A DNA stretch of 64,000 nucleotides from Paenibacillus sp. RC67 (GTDB lineage Bacteria; Bacillota; Bacilli; Paenibacillales; NBRC-103111): NCBI RefSeq assembly GCF_030020805.1, contig NZ_CP125098.1:7196001-7260000 (forward strand). The letters run 5' to 3'. How positions within the stretch are numbered: the stretch's first letter is position 1; each line of letters starts with the position of its first letter. The position numbers and the translations under genes were made by a program. Under the pieces are notes generated by a model that ran no database searches, was not told where the DNA came from, and was given only the letters and a program-made list of their open reading frames with translations. This document shows, in pieces, positions 1 to 8,916 of the stretch.

Positions 1-2
1 CA

Positions 3-56
3 TGGGTTCTGTCAATGACGAACCATTGGATAGATGAATCAGTTTACTTGAATTAG
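3..56 (+). CDS. Possible C-terminal tail of an upstream gene (partial)
   Basis: Frame 3 is open from the window edge to a TAG at 54-56 and would encode the last 17 residues of a protein ending in ESVYLN. The next gene starts 27 bases later behind its own ribosome-binding site, so co-transcription would fit. The stretch is far too short to assign a family, and it could be chance. Confidence 0.3.
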   Translation, partial: WVLSMTNHWIDESVYLN

Positions 57-82
57 CGATGAAAAGATTGAGGAGTGACACA

Positions 83-1735
83 ATGAAGAACCGACTTGCT
101 TCCTTTAGTTTGATGACCGGGATGGCATTATTGATGCTTGTTATAGCCGGCTTCGTCATTCCGTCACTTTTGTTCTTGGCCAAGGTACCGCTGTTGCCGA
201 TGCATTTTTGGTTAGCTGCAGCTGCTGCAGTCGGAACGGTATGGCTCCTATTCCAAGCTTCAGGAAATGAGTTGCCAGGCTGGCTGCTCTGGGCATCCAT
301 CGGCTGCGCAGCGCTGCTTTTTGCGAGCTGCCTTCTGATCAGCAACTATTTTTACGATTTGTCCTACGATGGACAAGCGTATCACCAAGAAGCGATTATT
401 TTACTCTCAAACGGATGGAATCCGGTCTATGACGAGCCTGTATCCATGCCGACAGGAAACAGTATTTGGGTCAACCATTATGCCAAGGGTGCGGAGCTTG
501 CGTCCGCAACGATTTATAAAGCGACAGGCTTACTGGAGAGCGGCAAAGCCATCAATTTGTTAACGATCGCTGCCTCAGCGCTGCTTAGCTTGTCGGCACT
601 GCTCCATTTGCGGCCGAACCAGCGTGTTCAGGCTTGGGTCGTCGCGGTGCTGCTTGCACTGAATCCAGTCAGCATCTATCAGGCGTTCAGCTACTATGTC
701 GACGGCTTACTGGCGTCACTACTGTTGTGCTTGGTTGCGCTCGGCGTACTAATCTATGCGCAGGCGAACCGGGTTTTACTAATCAGCTATACGTTGACCA
801 TGATCCTGATCATGAATATTAAATTCACGGCGATTGCGTATGCAGGCCTGCTGACCGTTGGGCTCCTCATCGTCTTGTATATGAGCGAGCAGTTCGGATT
901 GCTGAAGCGGGTGTTCCGCATCGGTGCCATCGGTGGACTCGTAGGCGTCCTGTTGGTCGGCTACAACCCGTATGTGACGAATACGGTGCGGGACGGGCAT
1001 CCATTCTATCCGCTAGCCGGTGAAGAGGCGATCGATGTCGTCAAAAATTTCATTCCGCGCAACCTCGAAATGATGAACCGCTTCGAGCAAGCAGCTTCAT
1101 CCTATTTCGCGACAACCGTCGGTAACAGCACGGAAAAACGACCCACCCAGTTCAAATGGCCGTTCACCTTCACGGATCGCGAGCTTCAGGTTTACGGAGA
1201 GCCTGATGTAGCCGTGTCTGGCTTCGGCCCGCTGTTCAGCGGGACGCTGATCTTTTCGCTATTGGTGCTGCTGCTCGCTCTTCGTAAGCGCACTGGCTTA
1301 ACGTTAGCGGCCCTTGGGGTGATCCTGCTGCTGGCGGCCTCGTCTTTTGTTAATCCAGCGGCATGGTGGGCCCGCTATGTGCCGCAGCTATGGTTCGTAC
1401 CGCTGATCTGCGTCTGGCTGGCGTTGAGTCTGCAAGGCGGCTATCGAGTAATAAAAGTCGCCGGATGGACCTTGGCGGTATTGATTGCAGCCAATGCGCT
1501 GCTCGTCACCGGCATGTACACAAAGGAACAGCTCGCCTGGAATCAAGAGCTGAAGGGCCAACTGGCTGAACTGCGCGATGCGACTCAACCGATTCAGGCT
1601 GAATTTACATACAGCTGGTCCAATCAGGAGCGGCTGAAGGAGCTCGGAATCGAAGTGAAGGAAGAACGGGAGCTCAGCTGCTCCACCGACAAAGTAACGC
1701 TCGTAAAGTCGGGCACCTCCTTATGCTTTAAATAG
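83..1735 (+). CDS. Polytopic membrane protein, GT-C/GT39-like glycosyltransferase candidate
   Basis: Start chosen at ATG 83 because GAGGAGTGA sits 5 bases upstream; the in-frame ATG at 59 has no such site. The 550-residue product has about ten hydrophobic segments separated by short loops. After the third comes a non-cytoplasmic loop with an acidic, His-containing motif (DLSYDGQAYHQEAI), the kind of position where lipid-linked-sugar GT-C transferases carry catalytic Asp residues. The C-terminal 60 residues are hydrophilic. The sugar donor and acceptor cannot be read from sequence. Two exported glycosidase-like proteins follow on the same strand, suggesting a surface-polysaccharide or glycolipid cluster whose other members lie upstream. 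The membrane topology is clear; the enzymatic role is an inference from fold-like features. Confidence 0.7.
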   Translation: MKNRLASFSLMTGMALLMLVIAGFVIPSLLFLAKVPLLPMHFWLAAAAAVGTVWLLFQASGNELPGWLLWASIGCAALLFASCLLISNYFYDLSYDGQAYHQEAIILLSNGWNPVYDEPVSMPTGNSIWVNHYAKGAELASATIYKATGLLESGKAINLLTIAASALLSLSALLHLRPNQRVQAWVVAVLLALNPVSIYQAFSYYVDGLLASLLLCLVALGVLIYAQANRVLLISYTLTMILIMNIKFTAIAYAGLLTVGLLIVLYMSEQFGLLKRVFRIGAIGGLVGVLLVGYNPYVTNTVRDGHPFYPLAGEEAIDVVKNFIPRNLEMMNRFEQAASSYFATTVGNSTEKRPTQFKWPFTFTDRELQVYGEPDVAVSGFGPLFSGTLIFSLLVLLLALRKRTGLTLAALGVILLLAASSFVNPAAWWARYVPQLWFVPLICVWLALSLQGGYRVIKVAGWTLAVLIAANALLVTGMYTKEQLAWNQELKGQLAELRDATQPIQAEFTYSWSNQERLKELGIEVKEERELSCSTDKVTLVKSGTSLCFK

Positions 1736-1799
1736 AAAAAACCTCCATCGAAGCCTTTCAAAGATGAGCGCCCCCGCTCTGTGGTTGGTTTTATCGCCA

Positions 1800-1844
1800 A
1801 TAGGAAAGTCTTCGGTAATCCCTAGCGAACGGATTCTTTCCTAT
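1800..1844 (+). promoter_or_regulatory. Intergenic stem-loop upstream of the glycosidase-like gene
   Basis: A 9-bp perfect stem, ATAGGAAAG with CTTTCCTAT, encloses a second 5-bp stem (AATCC with GGATT) and ends 43 bases before the ATG at 1888. No U-tract follows, so it is not an obvious terminator. It may be a leader structure or an operator. The whole 152-base gap holds no gene. Confidence 0.45.
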
Positions 1845-1887
1845 ATGGTAAAAACAAGGGGATAGAGCTTTTACAAAGGAGGATATC

Positions 1888-4164
1888 ATGCAAGTGAATT
1901 CGGTTAACAAACGCACCCTTCTGGGCCTGACGGCAGTCGTAGCGCTGCTTGCTGCTGCGACGCTTGCACTGTCGTTAACGCATGGGACACGCAGCTGGTT
2001 CGCAGGACCGGGTAAGACAGCTCCGCAATCGGTGATGCCGGTATTCGAAGAACAAGGCATTAAACAGACCGCTTCGGTGAAGGATGGCCATTTGGAGGTA
2101 TACAATGGTACCGACTGGACACCGCAATTTTGGACCGGTGTCAACTTGGGTGCGACCACTCCCGGGCATGCCCCCGGAGAGCTCAGCCCGACCAAGGAAG
2201 ATTATTTGCGCTGGTTCGGGCAAATCAAAGAGATGCACGCCGACGTCATCCGCGTATATACCATCTTACCGCCCCATTTCTACGAGGCGTTAGCGGAATT
2301 CAATGGCGGACGCAAAGACCCGCTCTATGTGCTTCACGGCATCTGGGCACCGGAGGATCAATTGACCGGGAGCGGCGGAGAAGGGAGGGATGCCTATCAG
2401 GAAGATACCATAGCTGTATTTAAGAAAGAAATTCAAGACGCCGTCCATGCCGTTCACGGCAATTTCAACCGGAAGGCAACGCCCGGACATGCATCTGGCA
2501 AATACGACGCGGACATTTCTCCTTATGTATTAGGTTGGGTTGTAGGCACGGAGTGGGATCCTTATACGGTAAAGGCAACCAATGACGCGCATCCCGGTTT
2601 GAAACCATTTCAAGGAACGTATTTTCAGGCCAACCCAGAGGCTAATCCATTCGAGAGCTGGCTTACGCAAATGCTTGACACGGTAGCGCAGGAGGAAATG
2701 AAATACGGCTGGCAGCATCCCGTTTCATTTACCAACTGGGTGACAACTGACCCGCTCACACACCCTAATGAACCGGCAGAGAACGAAGATATGGTATCTG
2801 TTGATCCGATGCATATTAGTCCACGGGAAACGTGGAAAGCAGGCTATTTTGCTTCCTATCATATTTATCCGTATTACCCCGATCTCCTGAGCTACGAGGA
2901 CAAGTACCAGACCTACAAGGACAGTACGGGAGAAATCAATCCTTATGCCGGCTATTTGCATGATTTAAGAGAGTATCATAAAGGCATTCCGCTGATCGTG
3001 GCGGAATACGGAGTGCCGAGCTCACGGGGGCTCGCCCATTATGGTCCGCTGAATCGCAACCAAGGCCTGCATACCGAGCAGGAACAAGGCGAGATCGATG
3101 CCGCTCTGTATAAAAGCATATACAATGAAAATTACGACGGTGCTGTATTGTTCTCGTGGCAGGACGAATGGTTCAAAATCACGTGGAATACGCTGGAGCT
3201 GGATACGCCTATCGCAAGGCGGCCGTATTGGCGAAATATGCTGACCAATGAAGAGCATTTTGGTGTGCTGGCTGTTGAGCCGGGAAAATCGCCAGAGGAT
3301 ACAATTGTGCTGGACGGCAAGACGGAAGATTGGGATCGTCGCAAGCCTGTGGAAACCAAACAATATCCGGGTTACAATCTATCAGTTTCTCACGATGAAG
3401 CGTACTTGTATCTGATGTTGAAAAATACCCAAGGCGATTGGAAGCTCGGGGACAATACCTTATTCCTTGGCTTCGACACATTGACTGGAGGAAGTACTAC
3501 AGCGGATCAAGCGCCGGGTGTTGGCTTCAGCAGCGGTCAAGAATTTGTCATGAAGCTGCAGGGAGCCAAAAATTCAACCCTCTATGTAGGCAGTGCCTAC
3601 GATTACCATACCTGGCTGTACGGATCTCAAAAAAAGCTCATGCCGTGGCAGGAGAGTTGGGCTCATGCGGAGAACGGGATCTTTTTACCGTGGAAGCTGC
3701 CTGTCAACAAAGGCTTTGTACTGCCGCAAACGAAGGAAACGATCCCCTTCGAGGATGTGGAAATCGGACAGCTTCATCAGGGTACGACCGATCCGGCGAG
3801 CCCGGATTTCAACAATCTGGCGGACTGGTTTGTATCCGGCTCAGTCATCGAGGTGCGTGTGCCTTGGATGATGCTGGGATTCACCGATCCAAGCCAGCAT
3901 AAGGCGTGGAAGTATCCTTATGAAGCCGGAGCGCTGAAATTCGATGAGGTAAAATCGGTCCGCGTTGAGCCGCATTGGGTTCATGGAGCCGAGGGAAAAG
4001 AGAAACAGGAACCCTTGGCCTACAAATGGAACAACTGGGATAAAGTCGATTACCATGAGCGGCTCAAGAAAAGCTACTCGATTTTGCAGAGTCTATTCGC
4101 GGAGCAAGGCAAGCAGCCACCTAAAGACATGACGCCTCCCTCCCCTGCAGCCTCGGCCAACTGA
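1888..4164 (+). CDS. Exported TIM-barrel glycosidase-like protein with C-terminal CBM9-like domain
   Basis: The ATG has a strong AAAGGAGG 7 bases upstream. Residues about 8-30 form a signal peptide or signal anchor, followed by a linker. Residues about 45-460 read like a clan-A (beta/alpha)8 glycosidase: VIRVYTILPP after an early strand, a GTEW motif where the acid/base Glu is expected, VAEYGVPSS where the nucleophile Glu is expected, and FSWQDEW near the end of the barrel. Residues about 470-720 (IVLDGKTEDWD, LYLMLKN, LFLGFDT) resemble a CBM9/DOMON-type beta-sandwich that binds carbohydrate. The protein probably acts outside the membrane. Substrate is unknown; its position beside a GT-C-like protein suggests polysaccharide maturation. 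The fold is reasonably clear, the exact GH family is not assigned. Confidence 0.72.
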   Translation: MQVNSVNKRTLLGLTAVVALLAAATLALSLTHGTRSWFAGPGKTAPQSVMPVFEEQGIKQTASVKDGHLEVYNGTDWTPQFWTGVNLGATTPGHAPGELSPTKEDYLRWFGQIKEMHADVIRVYTILPPHFYEALAEFNGGRKDPLYVLHGIWAPEDQLTGSGGEGRDAYQEDTIAVFKKEIQDAVHAVHGNFNRKATPGHASGKYDADISPYVLGWVVGTEWDPYTVKATNDAHPGLKPFQGTYFQANPEANPFESWLTQMLDTVAQEEMKYGWQHPVSFTNWVTTDPLTHPNEPAENEDMVSVDPMHISPRETWKAGYFASYHIYPYYPDLLSYEDKYQTYKDSTGEINPYAGYLHDLREYHKGIPLIVAEYGVPSSRGLAHYGPLNRNQGLHTEQEQGEIDAALYKSIYNENYDGAVLFSWQDEWFKITWNTLELDTPIARRPYWRNMLTNEEHFGVLAVEPGKSPEDTIVLDGKTEDWDRRKPVETKQYPGYNLSVSHDEAYLYLMLKNTQGDWKLGDNTLFLGFDTLTGGSTTADQAPGVGFSSGQEFVMKLQGAKNSTLYVGSAYDYHTWLYGSQKKLMPWQESWAHAENGIFLPWKLPVNKGFVLPQTKETIPFEDVEIGQLHQGTTDPASPDFNNLADWFVSGSVIEVRVPWMMLGFTDPSQHKAWKYPYEAGALKFDEVKSVRVEPHWVHGAEGKEKQEPLAYKWNNWDKVDYHERLKKSYSILQSLFAEQGKQPPKDMTPPSPAASAN

Positions 4165-4250
4165 TAGGTAGATGCAGTTTATTTTTTTGAATGAAGTTCA
4201 AATGATCGGGCACATCCTTAGGCTAACATTGTATTGGAAGGAGCAAGAAA

Positions 4251-5189
4251 GTGAATCTGCGGCAAACAAAACTATTTTTCCATTCAATAACGAGAAGGAG
4301 GTTATGCTGGTTGTTGTTAAACTGCTTTCTGGCGGGACAGGCGTTCACGGGGTTTTCCTTGTTAGGCGGGACTTCCGCCCAGGCTGCTGAAGCTGAAGGT
4401 CAACAGGTGCTCAGTACGTGGATGTGGAATCCGTATGTAATCGGTCAAGAGGCGGATAGCACGCTGCAGCAGTTGGCGTACAAAGGGATCAACCGGGTCT
4501 ATCTGTTCGTGGATTCGAGTTATCCGGCTCCTTATTACAGCAGCTTTATTCGCAAGGCGAACGCTCAGCACATTGAGGTTCAAGCGCTGGGCGGCGCTCC
4601 GAATTGGGTGCTTCCAGAGCATAACAAGAAATTATATGAGTTTATCGATTGGGTTAAGAGGTATAACGCGAGTGTCCTTCCTGAGGAACAGTTTGCCGGG
4701 ATTCATTTGGATGTGGAGCCTTATGTATTGCCTGAGTGGCGCAAGGATTCAGATACGGTGATCGGACTTTGGAAAGACACGGTAAGCGGATTTGTCGAAG
4801 AAGTGAAGAGCGACTCCACGTTGACTGTCGGCATGGACATGCCGGTGTGGCTCGATTCGTTTCAAGTGGGAGACGGTCAGGGCGGCAGAACGACCTTGTC
4901 GGATTGGCTGATCCGACGCATGGACGAAGTGACTCTGATGGCATATTTCAACAAAGCCCAAGACATCACAGCATCCATCCAAACTGAGTTAGCCTCAGCA
5001 GACCAGGCCGGTGTTCCATTGCTTGTAGCTGTGGATACCGTTGATAGTGGCGAGCCAGGCAGCTTTTACGGCAAAAGCGAAGCCCTCATGCTGCAAGAGT
5101 TGGAAGCACTGCAAGAGAAACTGATTATTCACCCTTCCTTCAAGGGTATCAGCGTCCATGAGTGGGATAGCTGGTTAAAGATGAACTAA
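4251..5189 (+). CDS. Exported TIM-barrel-like hypothetical protein
   Basis: The start is a GTG at 4251 with GGAAGGAG upstream. A basic N-terminus and hydrophobic core end in an AQA/AEA signal-peptidase-like site near residue 46, so the mature protein should be extracytoplasmic. The mature part alternates beta strands and helices (NRVYLFVDSS, IEVQALGGAPNW, FAGIHLDVEPYVLP, TLMAYFNKA, PLLVAVDTVD, KGISVHEWDSW). This fits a (beta/alpha)8 barrel, and LDVEPY recalls the acidic DxE-type strand 4 of GH18-like hydrolases. It lies 86 bases after the larger glycosidase-like gene and is followed by a strong terminator, so it probably ends that operon. Enzymatic activity is inferred only. Confidence 0.65.
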   Translation: MNLRQTKLFFHSITRRRLCWLLLNCFLAGQAFTGFSLLGGTSAQAAEAEGQQVLSTWMWNPYVIGQEADSTLQQLAYKGINRVYLFVDSSYPAPYYSSFIRKANAQHIEVQALGGAPNWVLPEHNKKLYEFIDWVKRYNASVLPEEQFAGIHLDVEPYVLPEWRKDSDTVIGLWKDTVSGFVEEVKSDSTLTVGMDMPVWLDSFQVGDGQGGRTTLSDWLIRRMDEVTLMAYFNKAQDITASIQTELASADQAGVPLLVAVDTVDSGEPGSFYGKSEALMLQELEALQEKLIIHPSFKGISVHEWDSWLKMN

Positions 5190-5199
5190 ATGAGTTGGC

Positions 5200-5233
5200 A
5201 GAGCTCTGCATTGGATGCGGGCTCTGTTTTTTT
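5200..5233 (+). terminator. Rho-independent terminator after the 4251-5189 gene
   Basis: A GC-rich stem of about 11 bp (AGAGC...GCTCT outer part, TGCAT/ATGCG inner part) closes on a short TGG loop and is followed by GTTTTTTT. It lies just after the stop codon and before a convergent gene. Confidence 0.8.
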
Positions 5234-5273
5234 ATGCTGGTTGCTTACTCCCGAGCTCTCTGAGCTTGCTACC

Positions 5274-6044
5274 TTATTTAAACATCCAAACGGCCAAGCT
5301 TAAAGTACCATATTGATACTGCTGGTGCAGTAATCTCGCCGATTGATGTTGGTCTGCAGAGCCCATGCTGATAAATAACGGGGTCAAATGCTCCTTGGAA
5401 GGTACGGCTTCAGCCGCCGACGGAGCCCTCCGCTCATAATCGAATAAAGCCTCCAAATCCCATACGCTGATTTTGTCGGACATCCATTGATCGAAATCGA
5501 CGGCCCAGCTTTCTACTCCCTCCGTCTCCCATTCCAGCTTGGACAGGTTGTGCACCGTCCCTCCACTGCCGATGATCATAATGTCTTTTTCTCTTAATGT
5601 ATTTAGCGCCTTTCCTATCCTATATTGTTCCTCAGGAACCAGCTTGGGATTCACTGAAAGAGCAACGACGGGAATATCCGCTGCAGGATACAAGAGCCTC
5701 AGGATGGTCCATACCCCATGGTCTAGTCCCCTGCGATGATTAAATCCGCACCGAATGCCTTCATTGGTCAGCAGCCGCTCAATTTCCATACTTAGCACAA
5801 GGTCCCCGCTGGCTGGGTAATCTATTTCGTAAAGGGAATCCGGAAAACCGAAGAAATCATGCATGGTCTCCCATTTCGGGGCGCTCGATATCATCTGGAC
5901 GGGATGTTCCCAATGTGCGCTAAAGACAACAATGCCTTTAGGCTTCGGAAGAAGCAGCCCCAAATTCCGTAAACATTTCGTATAAGGGGTCGTTTCCAAC
6001 ACCAATGTAGGCATTCCATGGGCTATAAATAAAGCTGGAACCAT
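5274..6044 (-). CDS. ygiD: DODA-type extradiol ring-cleavage dioxygenase (YgiD/LigB family)
   Basis: The 256-residue length and the motifs fit class III extradiol dioxygenases of the 4,5-DOPA dioxygenase (YgiD) type. FIAHGMP near residue 8, FSAHWEHP near residue 41 and GLDHGVWT near residue 107 supply the His residues that bind the active-site metal, and IIGSGGTVHNL is the conserved C-terminal His motif. These enzymes are cytosolic and open catechol rings such as DOPA; the natural substrate in bacilli is unsettled. AAAAGGAG lies upstream of the ATG. It stands alone, converging on the upstream operon's terminator and divergent from the sigma-factor operon. Confidence 0.88.
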   Translation of the reverse strand: MVPALFIAHGMPTLVLETTPYTKCLRNLGLLLPKPKGIVVFSAHWEHPVQMISSAPKWETMHDFFGFPDSLYEIDYPASGDLVLSMEIERLLTNEGIRCGFNHRRGLDHGVWTILRLLYPAADIPVVALSVNPKLVPEEQYRIGKALNTLREKDIMIIGSGGTVHNLSKLEWETEGVESWAVDFDQWMSDKISVWDLEALFDYERRAPSAAEAVPSKEHLTPLFISMGSADQHQSARLLHQQYQYGTLSLAVWMFK

Positions 6045-6195
6045 CGGGCAACGACTCCTTTTTATCCTTTTATTTTTTACCAGACAGGATGCTCACACCG
6101 CTAACTTCTTTGCTCTCTCCATTATAACTGCAAAATGGCAGCCTGCGTCGGGTTATAATAAGATGGACAAAATGTTTTCCAACTTTTTTGGATGC

Positions 6196-6222
6196 TGATA
6201 CAAAATCGAACCGGGGTCCGTC
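6196..6222 (+). promoter_or_regulatory. Candidate ECF-type promoter for the sigma-factor operon
   Basis: TGATAC, 17 bases, then CGTC. This is one base from the TGTAAC-N17-CGWC pattern recognised by SigX/SigW-class ECF sigma factors. The predicted transcription start lies about 30 bases before the TTG start of the sigma gene, which suggests autoregulation. The match was found by eye. Confidence 0.5.
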
Positions 6223-6257
6223 TTATATATAGCTGCAGCTGAAAGGAGGACAATCGA

Positions 6258-6791
6258 TTGGAACCGCAACAAACAACTGATTATTTTCGTGAAGTGTTTT
6301 ATATACATTACCCTACCGTACGCCGCAAGCTCATTGGGCTTGTTCGAGATGAGGCGGCCGCAGAAGATTTGGCTCAGGAGGTATTCTTGCGTCTCTACCG
6401 CAACCCTCCGGACGAACCGTCTGTTATGGGGGCCTGGCTGCATCGGGTGCTGACAAGAATTGCCTACGACTACTTGAATAAAAAAGCACGGGAACGTGCT
6501 CTTCATGAAAAGCAGTCTTTGCACATCCTTAGCACCGAAGAGGAACAGCCGTCCAACGAACAAATACTTATGAAACAGCTTGACCAGGAAGAAATGCGGG
6601 AATGGCTGGATGAACTGCCCGAGCGTGACCGCAAAGCACTGCTGCTGAGATACTCAGGATACAGCTACGCGGAAATCGCCGAGCAGCTGCAAGTACGCCC
6701 CCCTTTGGTCGGAACGCTGCTTCACCGAGCTACCGAACGGTTAAGACGACATGCCGAAGCGCAAACGCAGGCACATGCACAGATTGAATAG
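6258..6791 (+). CDS. ECF-family RNA polymerase sigma factor
   Basis: A TTG start is used, with AAAGGAGGA 7 bases upstream; no better start exists. The 177-residue protein has region 2 at about 10-75 (AAAEDLAQEVFLRLY, the helix that binds the -10 element and core polymerase) and region 4 at about 115-170 (LPERDRKALLLRYSGYSYAEIAEQLQV, the -35 recognition helix-turn-helix). It lacks region 3, as is usual for ECF factors. It resembles the SigX/SigW group. The next gene, 11 bases downstream, encodes a single-pass membrane protein fit to be its anti-sigma factor, followed by an ABC exporter. This order suggests an envelope-stress or peptide-resistance response. The inducing signal cannot be deduced. 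Confidence 0.88.
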   Translation: MEPQQTTDYFREVFYIHYPTVRRKLIGLVRDEAAAEDLAQEVFLRLYRNPPDEPSVMGAWLHRVLTRIAYDYLNKKARERALHEKQSLHILSTEEEQPSNEQILMKQLDQEEMREWLDELPERDRKALLLRYSGYSYAEIAEQLQVRPPLVGTLLHRATERLRRHAEAQTQAHAQIE

Positions 6792-6802
6792 GAGGAGATT
6801 CC

Positions 6803-7960
6803 ATGAGCGAATCCACTAAAAAGAATGAACGGGAATTAGCGGACACAGCTTGGGCAAAGCTTCAGGAGAAGCTGGCGCAAGAACCATTGCAGCCGCAATG
6901 GTCTCGTTGGTCGGAACAAATGACGGCTGAAGCTGCGGCCGTTCCACTGACAGCTGCCATTGCAGGTGAACCTGCAGCAGCGCCAGCTTTAAGCCCAGAA
7001 ACAAGCATCGGCCCGAAAGCTCCCCGCCTTGGTTCCGACGCTATTAACACCAAGAAATCCAGCTCGTTCGCTGGCTGGCTGCATAAGAATAAGAAATGGG
7101 TGGCGGGTGCCGCGGCAGTAGGCGTTATCGCCGTTACTATCGCTACACCAACCGGCAATCAAGCTCTTGCGGCGATTTTGAACAAATTCCGTATGCAGCA
7201 GCTTACCGTTGTACAGGAGAATGATTTACAAGCGATTCTTAGCGGTGCTTTCGGTGACGGCAAGGAACGTGAGTCGATCAATACGTTCGGCACGTTCTCC
7301 CAAACCTCCGGCAAACCGTCTGGTGAAGTCGATGCATCCGAAGCGGCCAAAATCTTGGGACATAAGATTGTCATCCCATCTGATTATGATATGAAAAATA
7401 AAATTTACGTTTCTCCATCCAACAGTTTAACCTTTAACATGAATGTAGATGAGGTTAATAAAGCGATGAAACGCCTCGGCGCGACCAAACTGATGCCTGT
7501 TTCCGTGGACGGCAAGCCAATTACACTCGAAATGGGGCCATCCGTCCATCTCTATGTAAGCAAAGGGGCTCAAGAGAAAGACGACTCCAAAGGGTATTCG
7601 TTCTCGCAAATGCCAGTACCTACACTTACTGTCGATCCTTCTATCCCGGTAGCTGAAGCATTGGATGCGATTTTGCAATTCCCGCTGCTTCCGTCAAACT
7701 TAAAGGAGAGCTTGCAAACGGCAGGCGTCTTGCAGGGAGGCTCCGTACCGCTCCCTATTATAGAGAATGGAAAGGTCGAAAAAACGAAAGTAGAAGGCTT
7801 GGATGTCATCGTAAGTACCAATATTTACAATCAAGGCAAGCAAGTCTACTACTCTGCAACCTGGGTGAAGCAAGGCCAGCTGTTCCGTCTTGATGGAGGC
7901 GAAGCTCTGACAAGCCGAGCTGCCCTTGTCGCTAAAGTAACGGAGTTGATCAAATCTTGA
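6803..7960 (+). CDS. Probable anti-sigma factor, single-pass membrane protein
   Basis: GGAGGAG lies 7 bases upstream of the ATG. The first ~95 residues are soluble, charged and then Ala/Pro-rich. A single hydrophobic segment follows (KWVAGAAAVGVIAVTIA, about residues 98-114). The remaining ~270 residues would be outside the cell and look like a beta-rich sensory domain (MKRLGATKLMPVSVDG, VHLYVSKG, ILQFPLLPSNLKESL). This topology and its place immediately after an ECF sigma gene fit an anti-sigma factor that holds the sigma at the membrane. No zinc-binding HxxxCxxC motif was seen, so it is not of the ZAS class. Its stop codon overlaps the start of the ABC ATPase gene, implying translational coupling. 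Confidence 0.7.
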   Translation: MSESTKKNERELADTAWAKLQEKLAQEPLQPQWSRWSEQMTAEAAAVPLTAAIAGEPAAAPALSPETSIGPKAPRLGSDAINTKKSSSFAGWLHKNKKWVAGAAAVGVIAVTIATPTGNQALAAILNKFRMQQLTVVQENDLQAILSGAFGDGKERESINTFGTFSQTSGKPSGEVDASEAAKILGHKIVIPSDYDMKNKIYVSPSNSLTFNMNVDEVNKAMKRLGATKLMPVSVDGKPITLEMGPSVHLYVSKGAQEKDDSKGYSFSQMPVPTLTVDPSIPVAEALDAILQFPLLPSNLKESLQTAGVLQGGSVPLPIIENGKVEKTKVEGLDVIVSTNIYNQGKQVYYSATWVKQGQLFRLDGGEALTSRAALVAKVTELIKS

Positions 7961-8916
7961 GCCATGCCATGATTGAAGCCCAGGATTTAAGCAAGGATTA
8001 TGGAAACGGCCGCGGTTGCCGCGGTATTACGCTACAAGTTGGTGCAGGGGAAGCCTTTGGCTTCCTCGGCCCTAACGGTGCGGGGAAGAGCACCTTCGTC
8101 AAAATGCTGGTCGGGCTCATTCGTCCTACCGGGGGGCGTGGGATGATCATGGGTGAACCAATCGGTTCTATGGAAGCACGGCGCCATATCGGATATTTAC
8201 CTGAGCTGTACCGCTATCAGGAATGGCTGAGCGGCGAGGAGGTTGTGAAGCTCCATGCCAAGCTGTGCGGCATAGATAAGGCGGTTGCAGCCAAACGAAT
8301 CCCCGAGCTGCTCGACCAGGTAGGACTCGGACTTCGCGGTCGCGATCGCGTGAAGAACTATTCCAAAGGCATGCAGCAGAGACTGGGCTTGGCCTGTGCT
8401 CTTATTAATGATCCGAAGCTCGTATTTTTGGACGAGCCCTCCTCTGCGCTAGATCCTATTGGCCGCATGGAGGTTCGCGAGCTGCTTCGCATGTTAAGGA
8501 AGCAAGGAAAAACGATTTTCCTTAACTCGCATTTGCTTGAGGACGTTGAAATGCTGTGCGACCGTGTCGCCCTACTGAATAATGGAAATATACTGCAAAC
8601 CGGAGCCGTCTCCGACGTATTGCAGGAGAAAACCCGCTGGCACCTGCGTGTCGGCGGGTTGACGCCGTTTGCTTTAGCATGGCTGACGGACCTGACCGGA
8701 ATGCCGATTACAACAGCCGCGCTGCCGCTTCCTGATGGCAGCGATTCGGTCTGGCTGGAAGCAGAGCTGGAGGATGATGAACAAATCGGCTGGTTGAACA
8801 GTCTTATTGTTGAGCAAGGAATGACACTCTACGAAGTCAAAAAATCGAAAACAAGGCTGGACGAATGGTTCATGAGCGCCGTGTCCGGATTGAGTCATAG
8901 GGGGGAACGCGCATGA
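7957..8916 (+). CDS. ABC transporter ATP-binding protein
   Basis: Walker A GPNGAGKST (about residue 37), signature YSKGMQQRLG and Walker B LVFLDEPSSALD identify an ABC ATPase of the drug/peptide exporter (CcmA/NatA-like) subfamily. The C-terminal ~90 residues are an accessory domain. The start taken is TTG 7957, overlapping the previous stop, with GGAG 11 bases upstream; ATG 7969 is an alternative four codons later. The stop overlaps the permease start (ATGA). It probably energises export by that permease, possibly of toxic peptides or lipids given the stress-sigma context, but the substrate is not shown by sequence. Confidence 0.87.
   Translation: MSHAMIEAQDLSKDYGNGRGCRGITLQVGAGEAFGFLGPNGAGKSTFVKMLVGLIRPTGGRGMIMGEPIGSMEARRHIGYLPELYRYQEWLSGEEVVKLHAKLCGIDKAVAAKRIPELLDQVGLGLRGRDRVKNYSKGMQQRLGLACALINDPKLVFLDEPSSALDPIGRMEVRELLRMLRKQGKTIFLNSHLLEDVEMLCDRVALLNNGNILQTGAVSDVLQEKTRWHLRVGGLTPFALAWLTDLTGMPITTAALPLPDGSDSVWLEAELEDDEQIGWLNSLIVEQGMTLYEVKKSKTRLDEWFMSAVSGLSHRGERA

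Noticed and set aside
4172..4390. 72-codon frame overlapping the start of the 4251 gene
   Set aside because: No family resemblance, overlaps the signal-peptide region of a better-supported gene in another frame, and its ATG lacks a site.
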